From Cognatundibacterium jejuense (GTDB taxonomy: Bacteria; Pseudomonadota; Gammaproteobacteria; Burkholderiales; Burkholderiaceae_D), in the NCBI RefSeq assembly GCF_014284255.1, contig NZ_JACOFV010000015.1:1-64000 (forward strand): a stretch of 64,000 bases of DNA. The letters are read 5' to 3'. The position numbers and the translations under genes were made by a program. This document shows, piece by piece, positions 7,656 through 16,699 of this stretch. Positions within the stretch are counted from its first letter, which is position 1. Every line of letters starts with the position of its first letter. The notes under the pieces are model-generated. The model did not search any database. It worked only from the letters and a program-made list of their open reading frames with translations, and had not been told where the DNA came from.

Positions 7656-7880
7656 CGACCCGATTATTTCGTGTGCGTGGATAAAGCTAATAAAAGCAAA
7701 TTGTCTGAGGCCATAGGCATCAGGATGAATCATATAACGCTCGATTCGTACTGGTCTCATGTTATTCGGCCTTTACTATGCAGCCCCTGGTGGAACTCGA
7801 GCCGTCCGAGCGATGATCTCGGCGGTCGTATTTGGGATTCCAGAATGGCATGCATTGACGCTTTCTGCTATGAACGCTAG
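7651..7880 (+). pseudogene. C-terminal fragment of an unidentified protein
   Basis: From about 7651 the plus strand encodes KRPDYFVCVDKANKSKLSEA followed by SYWSHVIRPLLCSPWWNS and RIWDSRMACIDAFCYER, then a stop. The dense aromatic and charged pattern looks like a genuine protein end rather than chance. Upstream in the same frame the sequence is antisense to the rtcR remnant and not protein-like. I do not recognise the family. It is probably another truncated cargo gene. Confidence 0.4.
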
Positions 7881-8108
7881 AGAGAGCGGTTTACTAGCGG
7901 CATCCCACTACCTTACGCGTTAAGCTGAGAGCCCGGTGCAGTGCTGCATCGAGCGAAAATAATTCTGGCTCCTAGTGAATTTTTGCTAGGGTTCATTTTT
8001 AAATCACTCATTCTCAAGAATTCTCATTTGTTCGAATCACTTTGTAGACAGTTTTAACCATCGACTCTAATTTGGTTTCGTGCTTATTTGCGGAGTAGGA
8101 CAAAAACT
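7881..8108. other. Gene-free inner flank of the element's distal end
   Basis: No open frame, RNA gene or strong hairpin was seen. It leads into the three spaced 16-bp end motifs and probably contains decayed cargo. Confidence 0.4.
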
Positions 8109-8256
8109 AGTTTACGACTTTAATTGACGAAAATATCCGATAAAAATATCAATCTGAAAGCGAGTTTACGACTTTAATTCTGATGTGATTTATTTGCCTG
8201 CTCTGAACACCGCACCAGATATAGACGCAAGTTTACGACTTTAATGTACGAGAACA
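8109..8256 (-). repeat. Tn7-like distal end with three spaced transposase-type sites
   Basis: AGTTTACGACTTTAAT occurs without change at 8109-8124, 8163-8178 and 8230-8245 (54 and 67 bp apart). The terminus CGAGAACA is at 8249-8256. All are inverted relative to the glmS-side copies. Confidence 0.8.
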
Positions 8257-8310
8257 TCACTTTTTAGCCCTTAAAGAAAACATCAAAGTCAACAATTAAA
8301 ATCTTTAACA

Positions 8311-8345
8311 AAGCCCAGACCTGAACACAGGTTTGGGTATTTTTA
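8311..8345 (+). terminator. Rho-independent terminator beyond the element
   Basis: AAGCCCAGACCT pairs with AGGTTTGGGTATT around a short loop and is followed by TTTT. It probably is the original glmS terminator, displaced about 4.6 kb by the insertion. Confidence 0.65.
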
Positions 8346-8479
8346 TTCGATACGCAAGTTTGGAGATGATTGACTGCGAGCTTGAATAGTACTACATGGT
8401 AGTCTTATTCTTTTAAAAGTAATATCGTGATTGATAGTCTGATAGTCTGATGGTTTGATAAACCAAACTCTATTTCCCA

Positions 8480-8692
8480 TTGCTAGTTCGCTGTCTCGTA
8501 TTTTCGAGGCGTGTCGCAAATGGCTCAGTTGTATGTTTCGAATGCTCCTTTTCTTTTTCACGTCAGCGAATCCCACCAGAAATCGTCGATCGATTAAGTC
8601 ATGCAATGGATGAGATGCGCAAAGATGGGAGCTTAGAATCGATTTATCAACGATATTTACCTGCTGATATCGCAAAAACTATGTTGCCTTAA
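8480..8692 (+). pseudogene. C-terminal remnant of a periplasmic binding-protein gene
   Basis: The frame ending at 8692 contains RIPPEIVDRLSHAMDEMRKD followed by GSLESIYQRYLP, the typical C-terminal helix pair of family 3 solute-binding proteins. The part before about 8550 is not convincing and has no signal peptide. It is therefore the stump of a decayed gene. It lies just upstream of another small binding protein. Confidence 0.55.
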
Positions 8693-8758
8693 AGTACTCA
8701 TTTTTCCCGGCTTGAAACAGGTACAATGGTGAATCATTGACATGAAATACACCTATTC

Positions 8759-9481
8759 ATGCGACGTCGGATACTTTTAAAGTTGACAGGGTTGCCGTTT
8801 TTAATGGCGTTGCCATCGCATGCGCAACAAGCGGCTACGCTACATATTTCTACTTTAATGGGGAGTGATCCCGCGACCATTATTGCTGAGAAAATTATCA
8901 CTGAAGCATACCGGCGACTGAATATTCATGTGGATATCAATGAACTACCAGGTGAACGTTCATTGTTAAGTGCGGATTCTGGATTGACGGATGGTGAGTT
9001 GTATCGCAAAGCAGGAATCGAAGCACAGTATCGAAATCTGGTCATGGTACCTGTTCCTTTGATGAACTACGAAATTGTGGTGTTTTCCCGCGGCCTGAAT
9101 TTCCCTGTCAATGGATGGGAAAGTCTGCGACCATATACGATAGGATTTGTAAAGAGTATCAAAATTATCGAAGAAAACACCAAAGGTATGAAAATCGAAG
9201 TGGCGACATCACTTCGCAATGCTTTTCTTAAAATGATGTTGGGACGTTCTGACGTCGTGGTTACCAATCGTTTGTCGGGGTTGGCAATGATAAGGGAACT
9301 CGCTCTTCCCGGAATTGCTCTGCTTTCTCCCGCACTGGTCGTCTTTCCTGTGTATCATTATTTAAATAAAAAACATGCAGATTTAATTCCTGATCTGACC
9401 AGCGTTTTAAATAAAATGCAGAACGAAAAAGCAATCAGAGATATTCAAAAAACAGTCAAATCAGATTTAGGCGTGGACTAG
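8759..9481 (+). CDS. Small periplasmic binding-protein-like protein
   Basis: 240 residues. It begins MRRRILLKLTGLPFLMALPSHA, a signal peptide ending near residue 22. The remainder resembles family 3 solute-binding proteins: IITEAYRRLNIHVDINELPG, then YEIVVFSRGLNFPVNGWESL (the usual ledge between lobes) and GRSDVVVTNRLSG. It has no transporter neighbours. It belongs with the orphan binding proteins at 328-1188 and the two remnants, and could sense or sequester a solute. The SD is weak. Confidence 0.7.
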   Translation: MRRRILLKLTGLPFLMALPSHAQQAATLHISTLMGSDPATIIAEKIITEAYRRLNIHVDINELPGERSLLSADSGLTDGELYRKAGIEAQYRNLVMVPVPLMNYEIVVFSRGLNFPVNGWESLRPYTIGFVKSIKIIEENTKGMKIEVATSLRNAFLKMMLGRSDVVVTNRLSGLAMIRELALPGIALLSPALVVFPVYHYLNKKHADLIPDLTSVLNKMQNEKAIRDIQKTVKSDLGVD

Positions 9482-9540
9482 TTTGTACTGCTTCCCCGTA
9501 GCAGCACTTGTTTATTTTTGTATATCCTTAAAGGACAAAA

Positions 9541-10683
9541 ATGAGTCAAATACTACAACATCATTTTTTTCTTAAATCTGCCATAATTTCTCTGCTGGCC
9601 TGTGGCGTCGTATTGAATGCGCCTTTTGCCCAAGCCGGACCATCACTCAACATTGAAGAGGATGCGCTTGCAATTAAGGCGCAATTGGTTTTTCAGGAAG
9701 AATGCCGGCGAGATGAATTTTCTGGCGCGATGTTGATTGCTCAAGGTAGTAATGTGATTGCCGAAGGGGTATGCGGTGAAGCTAGCAAACGCTACCATGT
9801 GCCGAACAAGATAGACACTAAGTTTAATATCGCCTCTATCGGTAAAATGTTTACCGCGGTTGCTATTGCTCAACTGGCAGAAGCTGGCAAACTTAAATTC
9901 GACGATAAGATTAACAAGTATATCGATCCAAGTTGGTTACCAGCCAAGGTGACTGAACGCATCACCATTGGCCAATTGCTGGCTCATAGCGATGGATTAA
10001 CTGAGTTTATGACAATGGAAAGAGCGCGTCAAAGTTCGCGTGCACTGTATCGAGAACTCGATGACTTAAAACCTATGTTGCAAGGCATACAGCCTGAGTT
10101 TGAACCGGGTACAAGATATTATTACGCCAATACTGGCTATGTATTGCTGGGAGTGATTGTGCAAAAACTATCGGGTCAAAATTATTATGACTACGTGCGG
10201 CAACACATCTACCAAGTGGCCAGCATGAATGACACGGATAGTTATGCGCTTGACGAACCAGTAGAAAATCTCGCAATGGGCTATATGAAGATGCCCGGAG
10301 GCATAAGAGAAAGCACTTTTGAAGGCGTGATGCGTGGCTTCTCTTTTGGATGTGGTTATTCGACCGTGCGTGATTTACTGCGCTTCACTCAGGCTTTGCA
10401 AGATGGCAGGCTGATCAAGCCTGCGACCTTGAAAACGCTATGGCAAAACCATTCGCCTGAAGAAACACAAAAACACGGTGGCTACGGTTATGGTTTTGAA
10501 CTTAGTAACAGCAAAATAGGACCCGTCGTCGGGCATAGTGGTGGTTTTCCGGGTGTCAGTGGAAACGTCAATATATACACCAACAGCGGTATTGTGGTGA
10601 TAGCGTTATCGAATTATTGGCATGCTGCTCCGATTGCGGAAAGCATTGAGCGTATGCTTAGCATTCGAAATATTAGTCAGTAA
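9541..10683 (+). CDS. Serine hydrolase of the class C beta-lactamase/penicillin-binding family
   Basis: 380 residues with a signal peptide ending AQA near residue 32. The SxxK nucleophile motif is SIGK at 99-102, the second motif YAN at 195-197 and the third HSGG at 332-335, which replaces KTG as in many esterase-type members. The fold is the beta-lactamase family (PF00144), found in DD-peptidases, esterases and class C lactamases. The HSGG variant argues for an esterase or peptidase rather than a true beta-lactamase. It acts in the periplasm or outside the cell. SD AAAGGA precedes the ATG. It is probably monocistronic. Confidence 0.88.
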   Translation: MSQILQHHFFLKSAIISLLACGVVLNAPFAQAGPSLNIEEDALAIKAQLVFQEECRRDEFSGAMLIAQGSNVIAEGVCGEASKRYHVPNKIDTKFNIASIGKMFTAVAIAQLAEAGKLKFDDKINKYIDPSWLPAKVTERITIGQLLAHSDGLTEFMTMERARQSSRALYRELDDLKPMLQGIQPEFEPGTRYYYANTGYVLLGVIVQKLSGQNYYDYVRQHIYQVASMNDTDSYALDEPVENLAMGYMKMPGGIRESTFEGVMRGFSFGCGYSTVRDLLRFTQALQDGRLIKPATLKTLWQNHSPEETQKHGGYGYGFELSNSKIGPVVGHSGGFPGVSGNVNIYTNSGIVVIALSNYWHAAPIAESIERMLSIRNISQ

Positions 10684-10778
10684 GCTTGGTGCAATCCGTA
10701 CTGTCAAATTTTTATGAGGGCCGGCGGCTTATACCCACCGTACCTCACTGAAATACCGATCAGCCCTGTGTACCTGCC

Positions 10779-12176
10779 TTACTCCGGCTTCGTCATCGCC
10801 ATTGGTTTGACCCACTCATCAAATTGCGCTGGCGTGACCAGGGCGAGTTGTTGCGCCGCTTGTCGCAGAGTCAGACCTTCATGGAGTGCTGTCTTGGCGA
10901 TTTTTGCGGCGTTGTCATAACCAATGTGGGGCGCTAAGGCGGTGACCAACATGAGGTTATTGTCCAGATTGCGATTGATGACTGGCAGATTGGGTTCTAT
11001 GCCTAGCGCGCAATGATCGTTAAAGGCCTTGCAGCTGTCGGCTAATAAACCTATGCTTTCCAACACATTGTGCACCATGATGGGCTTGTAGACATTGAGC
11101 TGGAAGTTGCCCTGACTGCCTGCAAATGCAGTTGCCGTGTCATTGCCAAATACTTGTACGCACACCATGGTTAATGCTTCGCATTGCGTCGGGTTAACTT
11201 TGCCGGGCATGATGGATGAGCCAGGTTCATTTTCAGGGATAAAAATTTCACCAATGCCGCAGCGTGGGCCACTTGCGAGCCAACGCACATCATTGGCGAT
11301 TTTCATTAACGCTCCCGCCAGAGTGCGTAAGCTGGCTGACGTATTGACCAGTGCATCATGCGCCGCCAGTGCGAAGAATTTGTTGTCTGCGGAACGGAAA
11401 GCGTGGCCGCTGAGGTATGCAATATGTTTCGCACAGGTTGCGCCAAAATCTCTATGTGCGTTTAATCCTGTACCCACGGCGGTGCCGCCTATGGCCAAAT
11501 CCAGCAATCCATTGACCGATGCTTTGATGAGTAGCGTCGCGTGATCTATTTGAGCGACCCAACTGCCGATTTCCTGGCCCAATGTGATCGGGGTTGCGTC
11601 TTGCAGATGTGTTCTGCCGGTCTTTACAGTCGTCGCAAATAGCTGTGCTTTGGCATCGAGTGTATCGCGTAATACTTTGAGAGCCGGGAATAATTTTTGA
11701 TACAGTTCATCGACCACGGCAATATGTATCGCAGTTGGAAAGGTATCATTCGAAGACTGTCCGCGGTTGACATGATCATTCGGATGCACTGGTTTTTTTG
11801 AGCCAAGTTGTCCACCCAAAATTTCAATTGCGCGATTGGAGATGACCTCATTCGCGTTCATATTTGATTGAGTACCGGATCCGGTCTGAAACACCACCAA
11901 TGGAAATTGCCCATTGAGTTTGCCGTCGATCACTTCCTGCGCAGCTTGTGATATTGCGTTGGCGATGTCTGGTGCTAACTCGCCCAATTCCAGGTTAGCT
12001 AGTGCGGCTGATTTTTTGAGTATACCCAAGGCACGTATCATGGCGAAAGGCCATTTAAATCTATCCACGCCGATCGGAAAATGTTGAATAGAACGTTGCG
12101 TTTGGGCGCCCCAATATTTGTCGGCGGGCACTTCAACATTACCCATAGAATCTGACTCAGTTCTGAATGCTTGCAT
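10779..12176 (-). CDS. fumC: Class II fumarate hydratase
   Basis: 465 residues (E. coli FumC 467). It interconverts fumarate and malate in the TCA cycle without an iron-sulphur cluster. Signatures are [13 protein letters not shown] at 98-110, the catalytic His region [11 protein letters not shown] near 187-197 and the family signature [11 protein letters not shown] at 319-329. It is a single gene. A run of nine G (C on the coding strand) lies 40-48 bases upstream of its start. Confidence 0.97.
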   Translation of the reverse strand: MQAFRTESDSMGNVEVPADKYWGAQTQRSIQHFPIGVDRFKWPFAMIRALGILKKSAALANLELGELAPDIANAISQAAQEVIDGKLNGQFPLVVFQTGSGTQSNMNANEVISNRAIEILGGQLGSKKPVHPNDHVNRGQSSNDTFPTAIHIAVVDELYQKLFPALKVLRDTLDAKAQLFATTVKTGRTHLQDATPITLGQEIGSWVAQIDHATLLIKASVNGLLDLAIGGTAVGTGLNAHRDFGATCAKHIAYLSGHAFRSADNKFFALAAHDALVNTSASLRTLAGALMKIANDVRWLASGPRCGIGEIFIPENEPGSSIMPGKVNPTQCEALTMVCVQVFGNDTATAFAGSQGNFQLNVYKPIMVHNVLESIGLLADSCKAFNDHCALGIEPNLPVINRNLDNNLMLVTALAPHIGYDNAAKIAKTALHEGLTLRQAAQQLALVTPAQFDEWVKPMAMTKPE

Positions 12177-12215
12177 GGCTTACATCTCTCATCAAAATGT
12201 TCATTTCTTCGATCA

Positions 12216-12224
12216 GGGGGGGGG
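12216..12224. repeat. Nine-base poly-G tract upstream of fumC
   Basis: A homopolymer of nine G sits in the short fumC/MocR intergenic gap, in the presumed fumC promoter or leader. Such tracts can slip in length; no data show that this one does. Confidence 0.8.
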
Positions 12225-12294
12225 CTTATCTAAGGTGATTGAATCGACTCAGACATGTCGCATCGAATTATAAATGACATTGCAATTTCAGAAA

Positions 12295-13695
12295 TTAAAT
12301 CTGACGTAAATGAGCTTCTGGCCGTCGCGCCAGCAAATGCGAGAGTCGTCTTAGCGCCGCTGCCAATTGTTCGCGCTGACGTATGCCACCAAGTGCGATG
12401 CGAACGCTATGTGGTGGATTGCTTTGGTTATAGAAAATTTCTGACGGCGTAATAGCAAGCCCATCATTGCGTGCTGACTGCACCAATTCTTGTGCTGTCC
12501 AATAACTCGGTAAGGGTAACCAGACATGTATCCCCTGATTATTTAAACAGGATCGTCCTGCTAATAAATCGGCGGCCATACGTTGGCGCAGGCTAGCTTC
12601 TTCATGGATGCCAGCTAACAAAGTCGTGGCCGTACCATTGCGTATCCATTGTGATGCCAAGGCGCTCGTGAGCGGTGGCGTCATCAGGCTGAATGACCTG
12701 AGTGCAGTGAGAAAACGCTGTTGCAGTTCATGTTCCTGCAGCCAGACAAATGCCGTACGCAAGCCGGGAGCCAGACATTTTGCCAGCGTAGCGATGTAAC
12801 ACACGCGGTCAGGAATCATGGTCGCCAAAGGTGGCGGCGCATCGTCCAACAATAACCAATACGGATCATCTTCAAGCAAATAGGCATCACTGTGCGCGAT
12901 GACTTTGGCGATCTCCTGACGGCGTGCTGTGGGCATGGTGTGCGTTGTCGGGTTCTGCAAGGTCGGGTTTACATAAACCATGGGCGCCGCATATTTTTTT
13001 AGTGCTGCAGCCAGAAGATCGGGGCGCATGCCGTCGATGTCGATGTCAACCGCAATGATGCGTCGTCCCAATTGTTCTGCCGCCATACGCAAGCCCGGAT
13101 AGATCGCTGGTTCAGCCAGAATGACATCACCGTGCTTTGTCAGGCTCATGATGAAAGCCGCCAGTGCTGCTTGCGCACCGGGGCAGACGCTGATCTGGGT
13201 AGGCGCAATTTTGCCCAACATAGGTTGTAGCCAACTGACCCCGGCGGCTCTGTCATCCAGGCTGCCACCACCTAGATGATAGTTGATTAGCAAATCATCG
13301 TCGGCATTGCGCTGTACTTGTGCTAATCCTTGCTTGAGCAACTCTGCCAGAGCGACGTTTGCGGGTGGGGGAGGGATATTCATACTCAGATCCAACATCT
13401 GCCCGAGATCGAATTTGGGTGCGGTTGCGTAGGTTCCGCGAGCACCAAGTCCACTCAGTAACTGACGTCGTTTGGCTTCTTCATATGCGCGAGTGACGGT
13501 GGTCAGATCGACTTGCAATAGCTCAGCCATGCGTCTTTGTGATGGCAGGCGATCACCGGTCTTGAGCTGTTGATTGTCGATTGCCCGTTCGATGAAATCG
13601 GCGATCTGCATATAGCGCGGTCCGCCATGCTGGACAAATTGACCTAACCAGACAATTACCTGGCTTTCATCTTGTATGGATTTGGACTGCGGCAT
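12295..13695 (-). CDS. MocR-type PLP-dependent GntR regulator
   Basis: 466 residues. A GntR winged helix covers about 25-90 (LPSQRRMAELLQVDLTTVTR). An aminotransferase class I fold follows from about 110. The PLP-binding lysine is likely K306 in TLAKCLAPGLR and the cofactor Asp lies in LLEDDPYW near 275-280. MocR proteins regulate genes for pyridoxal, amino-acid or GABA metabolism using PLP adducts as ligands. Targets are often adjacent; here the neighbours are fumC and yghU, with no obvious metabolic partner. Confidence 0.93.
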   Translation of the reverse strand: MPQSKSIQDESQVIVWLGQFVQHGGPRYMQIADFIERAIDNQQLKTGDRLPSQRRMAELLQVDLTTVTRAYEEAKRRQLLSGLGARGTYATAPKFDLGQMLDLSMNIPPPPANVALAELLKQGLAQVQRNADDDLLINYHLGGGSLDDRAAGVSWLQPMLGKIAPTQISVCPGAQAALAAFIMSLTKHGDVILAEPAIYPGLRMAAEQLGRRIIAVDIDIDGMRPDLLAAALKKYAAPMVYVNPTLQNPTTHTMPTARRQEIAKVIAHSDAYLLEDDPYWLLLDDAPPPLATMIPDRVCYIATLAKCLAPGLRTAFVWLQEHELQQRFLTALRSFSLMTPPLTSALASQWIRNGTATTLLAGIHEEASLRQRMAADLLAGRSCLNNQGIHVWLPLPSYWTAQELVQSARNDGLAITPSEIFYNQSNPPHSVRIALGGIRQREQLAAALRRLSHLLARRPEAHLRQI

Positions 13696-13836
13696 TTTGT
13701 CTTCATGTAGGGACTTTGTGTTCGGATATTATCCGCGTAATCCTCATTTCTTTCCATACATAGAAAGCGCGATGACCGCACACCGCTTGGATAGTATGAC
13801 GGTGAAGTTCCTTATCGACGTACTATCCAGTCTGCA

Positions 13837-14712
13837 TTAGTTTGCCGTTGCAATCTTATCTTGGGTTTTTGTTTCAAAATCACTGGCGTCGTGACGCTCA
13901 TGGAGCTGCTCAGACAGTTCGCCACTGGTACGGTTGACCATCCGTCCGCGCACTACCGCCGGGCGTTGTGATATCTGTTCTGCCCAACGCAGCACGTGCT
14001 GATATTCTGCGACGTTGAGGAACTCGGTTGCATTGTAGACCCAACCCTTTACCAAACCGCCATACCAGGGAAATACGGCAATGTCGGCGATCGTATATTC
14101 TTCGCCTGCCAGATAGGTGTTGTTTGCAAGGCGTTGGTTTAACACATCCAGCTGGCGCTTGACTTCCATTGCAAAGCGGTCGATGGCATATTCAATTTTC
14201 GTTGGCGCATACGAATAAAAATGTCCAAAGCCACCACCCAGATACGGCGCACTGCCCATTTGCCAGAACAGCCAGTTCAAGGTTTCAGTACGAGCCGCAA
14301 TATCTTTCGGTAAAAATGCGTCGAATTTTTCTGCGAGGTACAAGAGAATCGATCCCGATTCAAATACCCTGACAGGCGCATCACCGCTATGGTCTGACAA
14401 AGCCGGAATTTTGGAGTTGGGATTGATGTCGACAAAGCCTGAACCAAATTGATCGCCTTGTCCGATTTTGATCAACCATGCGTCATACTCAGCACCGCTA
14501 TGACCAAGGGCAAGCAATTCTTCCAACATGATCGTCACCTTGACACCGTTAGGCGTCGCCAATGAATACAGTTGCAACGGGTGTTTGCCAACTGGCAGTT
14601 CTTTATCATGCGTAGGTCCGGCAACCGGGCGATTGGTACTTGCGAAAGTACCGCCATTAGGTTTAGCCCAGGTCCAGACTGTTGGTGGGGTATAAGTGCT
14701 TGAATCGCTCAT
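13837..14712 (-). CDS. yghU: Glutathione-dependent disulfide-bond oxidoreductase (YghU-like GST)
   Basis: 291 residues, close to YghU of E. coli (288). The YghU-specific N-terminal extension (TYTPPTVWTWAKPNGGTFAS) precedes a thioredoxin-fold GST domain (LYSLATPNGVKVTIMLEEL, NPNSKIPAL) and an alpha-helical C-terminal domain (YTIADIAVFPWYGGL). YghU binds two glutathiones and reduces disulfides. The ATG at 14712 has a GAGG SD; two ATGs slightly upstream are less likely. Confidence 0.93.
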   Translation of the reverse strand: MSDSSTYTPPTVWTWAKPNGGTFASTNRPVAGPTHDKELPVGKHPLQLYSLATPNGVKVTIMLEELLALGHSGAEYDAWLIKIGQGDQFGSGFVDINPNSKIPALSDHSGDAPVRVFESGSILLYLAEKFDAFLPKDIAARTETLNWLFWQMGSAPYLGGGFGHFYSYAPTKIEYAIDRFAMEVKRQLDVLNQRLANNTYLAGEEYTIADIAVFPWYGGLVKGWVYNATEFLNVAEYQHVLRWAEQISQRPAVVRGRMVNRTSGELSEQLHERHDASDFETKTQDKIATAN

Positions 14713-15142
14713 CTTCATCCTCAATTGTCTTTGATTTTATCCGTTGTCCCCGATCTCGGTATTTTGATGAAAGGGAAAGAGGTAGATGGTAACTCAAATA
14801 GAATTTTTGCATCAAAGGCAGGAAAATCAAACATCGGCATGAGAACGTTTGTTCATGTAAGTAACTTAAAAAATACCTGATGTCTGTTGTCGTTGAGGTA
14901 CCGCTGACGAATTTTTATAAAAATGATCAGGTGTAACTACAACAATGATAATTTGCTTCATGCAATTGTGCTGCCAACCGTCATTCGAGGCTTCATCAAC
15001 TCTCCTTAACAGACTCTGTTAGCATATAAAATTTTAAGGGATCGCTGTAAGCTTTTTCAGCTACGGACGACTACCTCATGCACACCATTTGAATTTGCAA
15101 ACACAAATCAGGCATCGTGTATTACCTAGAAACGGAGTTTTT
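14713..15142. other. 430-bp intergenic region between yghU and msrB
   Basis: The region holds the divergent promoters of yghU and msrB. I see no gene or strong hairpin. Confidence 0.5.
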
Positions 15143-15589
15143 ATGACACGCTACACTAAATCGGCAGAAGCGATCAAAGCATTGACGCCAGAGCAGTTTA
15201 ATGTCACCCAGCGCAACGGTACTGAGCGACCAGGCACCGGTGAATATCTGAACAATAAAAAGCCAGGTATCTATGTGGACATTGTTTCTGGTGAGCCCTT
15301 GTTTGCTTCAGCAGATAAATACGAATCCGGTTGCGGCTGGCCGAGTTTTACCAAACCACTGACCCATGGTTTTATCAAAGAATTGCACGACGACAGTCAC
15401 GGCATGCGCCGCACCGAAGTGCGCTCAGCGCATGGCGACAGCCATCTTGGACACGTTTTCCCTGATGGCCCGCGTGACCGTGGCGGTTTGCGCTATTGCA
15501 TCAATTCGGCCTCATTGCGGTTTGTGCCGTTGGAGAAAATGCTCGCCGAAGGTTACGGCGATTACATCAGTCAGGTAGAGGGAGTTTGA
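15143..15589 (+). CDS. msrB: Peptide-methionine (R)-S-oxide reductase
   Basis: 148 residues. It reduces the R form of methionine sulfoxide in proteins. The catalytic Cys119 lies in [11 protein letters not shown], and GCGWPSF is at 63-69. The CxxC zinc pairs of many MsrB proteins are absent ([13 protein letters not shown]), so this is the zinc-free type. ATG 15143 follows GGAG. It overlaps operon-fashion with msrA, one base after its stop. Confidence 0.96.
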   Translation: MTRYTKSAEAIKALTPEQFNVTQRNGTERPGTGEYLNNKKPGIYVDIVSGEPLFASADKYESGCGWPSFTKPLTHGFIKELHDDSHGMRRTEVRSAHGDSHLGHVFPDGPRDRGGLRYCINSASLRFVPLEKMLAEGYGDYISQVEGV

Positions 15590-15590
15590 G

Positions 15591-16088
15591 ATGACAACAG
15601 AAAGAGCCGTTCTGGCAGGTGGCTGCTTTTGGGGCATGCAGGATTTAATCCGTAAATTGCCCGGCATTCAAAGTACACGTGTTGGCTACACTGGAGGTGA
15701 CGTGAAGAACGCCACCTATCGTAACCACGGCACCCATGCCGAAGGCATAGAAATTAACTTTGATCCCGCAGTGATTAGTTATCGGAAAATTCTGGAATTC
15801 TTTTTCCAGATTCACGATCCGACTACACCCATGCGTCAGGGCAATGACCGTGGTATGTCGTATCGTTCGGCCATTTATTACTCGAACGAAGCGCAACGCC
15901 TTGAAGCATTAAACACGATCGCTGATGTCAATGCCTCAGATCTTTGGCCTGGCAAAGTGGTTACAGAATTACAGCCGGTTGGCGATTTTTGGGACGCGGA
16001 ACCAGAGCATCAGGATTATCTGGAAAAACATCCGAATGGCTATACTTGTCATTTTCCTCGTGCAAATTGGGTATTACCGCGCCGTTAA
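15591..16088 (+). CDS. msrA: Peptide-methionine (S)-S-oxide reductase
   Basis: 165 residues. It reduces the S epimer of methionine sulfoxide. The catalytic motif GGCFWGM places the nucleophile at Cys12, followed by VGYTGG and the HDPTT...[11 protein letters not shown] block typical of MsrA. It starts one base after msrB, so the two are translated together and jointly repair oxidised proteins. Confidence 0.96.
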   Translation: MTTERAVLAGGCFWGMQDLIRKLPGIQSTRVGYTGGDVKNATYRNHGTHAEGIEINFDPAVISYRKILEFFFQIHDPTTPMRQGNDRGMSYRSAIYYSNEAQRLEALNTIADVNASDLWPGKVVTELQPVGDFWDAEPEHQDYLEKHPNGYTCHFPRANWVLPRR

Positions 16089-16107
16089 ACCTCGTTAAAT
16101 CCGATTC

Positions 16108-16137
16108 AAACAGACTTCCCGTTATCGAAGTCTGTTT
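16108..16137 (+). terminator. Terminator after msrBA
   Basis: AAACAGACTT at 16108-16117 pairs perfectly with AAGTCTGTTT at 16128-16137. Confidence 0.7.
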
Positions 16138-16146
16138 GGACGCCTC

Positions 16147-16209
16147 TCAATTTGCCTCCGGTAAATTGCGTACCGCACGTGCCATGTCAGGCACATAAGC
16201 AAAATCATG
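16147..16209 (-). pseudogene. C-terminal stump of an oxidoreductase/epimerase-like gene cut by an IS3 element
   Basis: On the minus strand THDFAYVPDMARAVRNLPEA ends at a TGA at 16147-16149. The YVPDMARA pattern resembles the C-terminal part of NAD(P)-binding epimerase-like proteins. Upstream it runs into the IS3-type sequence near 16210. It is short, so the family assignment is tentative. Confidence 0.4.
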
Positions 16210-16245
16210 TGTGTGGACTTCTCCTAGTTTAGTAGACATTTCGTA

Positions 16246-16383
16246 ATGTCGAAACTAAGAAGGGGAAACAATCGTTACACAGCAGAATTTAAAGCAGAAG
16301 CCGTTAAGCAGGTCCTTGAGCGTGGGCATGGCGTTGCCTCAAAATCCAAGCGACCGCTGACCACACATAGCCGCCATTCGTGA
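16246..16383 (+). pseudogene. Truncated IS3-family OrfA transposase
   Basis: The frame begins MSKLRRGNNRYTAEFKAEAV and continues KQVLERGHGVAS, the typical start of IS3-group OrfA helix-turn-helix proteins. It degenerates after about 33 residues and stops at 16381-16383. OrfB is missing. The TGTGTGGACTTCTCC just upstream (from about 16210) is probably the IS left end. Confidence 0.75.
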
Positions 16384-16699
16384 TAGAGCACAGTAAATTA
16401 AAAATAAAAAAATAGCAATTTTATTGGCGGTAAAATTCCTGTTGCTATTAGCGGACTCTATAGCTGAATCAGGCAACGCCCCACATATTTTAAGCCCAGA
16501 GGATGGCTTTCTTGAGGTGTCGATTGACGGCTTATTTGAAATGCAGTCAGAACGATAGAAAATATGATCACTGATCGACGGGGTAGTGAATTATTTTGAT
16601 GTGAATGTAAGTTCTCGTGACATACTTTGACTAAGTTAAGAAAACATCAAGTTTGATCAACTTTTTAGAAACATGAACTTTTCACCAAGGAAAATTGAC
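16384..16699. other. Intergenic region with a short unassigned reading frame
   Basis: A frame without a good start runs from about 16399 to a stop near 16559 (KKIAILLAVKFLLLLADSIA, then APHILSPEDGFLEVSI). It looks like a leader-bearing N-terminal remnant but is too short to name. The lipoprotein promoter must lie in the last 100 bases. Confidence 0.3.

Larger units (their letters stand above)
3664..8256. mobile_element. Tn7-like element in attTn7 downstream of glmS (degenerate)
   Basis: The left end starts TGTTCTCG at 3664, exactly 24 bp after the glmS stop, where Tn7 inserts. The right end is the inverted copy finishing CGAGAACA at 8249-8256. The outer 27 bp match at 23 positions: TGTTCTCG, three variable bases, then ATTAAAGTC(A/G)TAAACT. 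The inner 16-bp motif recurs at 3675-3690 and 3695-3710 (close set, glmS side) and, inverted, at 8230-8245, 8163-8178 and 8109-8124 (spaced set). A close set and a spaced set of transposase sites is the arrangement of Tn7 right and left ends. Only a tniQ/tnsD fragment remains of the transposition genes. The flanking pentamers GCTCA and TCACT differ, so no clean 5-bp target duplication is visible. Confidence 0.8.

Noticed and set aside
3659-8261. A 5-bp target duplication flanking the Tn7-like element
   Set aside because: The flanking pentamers are GCTCA and TCACT; only TCA is shared and it is offset, so no duplication is claimed.
8433-8448. GATAGTCT repeated twice
   Set aside because: It lies in decayed sequence with no gene under its control; probably chance.
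8343-8675. 110-codon minus-strand frame near the binding-protein stump
   Set aside because: It overlaps the recognisable plus-strand stump and has no protein-like pattern.
11137-11544. 135-codon open frame antisense to fumC
   Set aside because: It is the complement of conserved FumC sequence, with no RBS or known homology.
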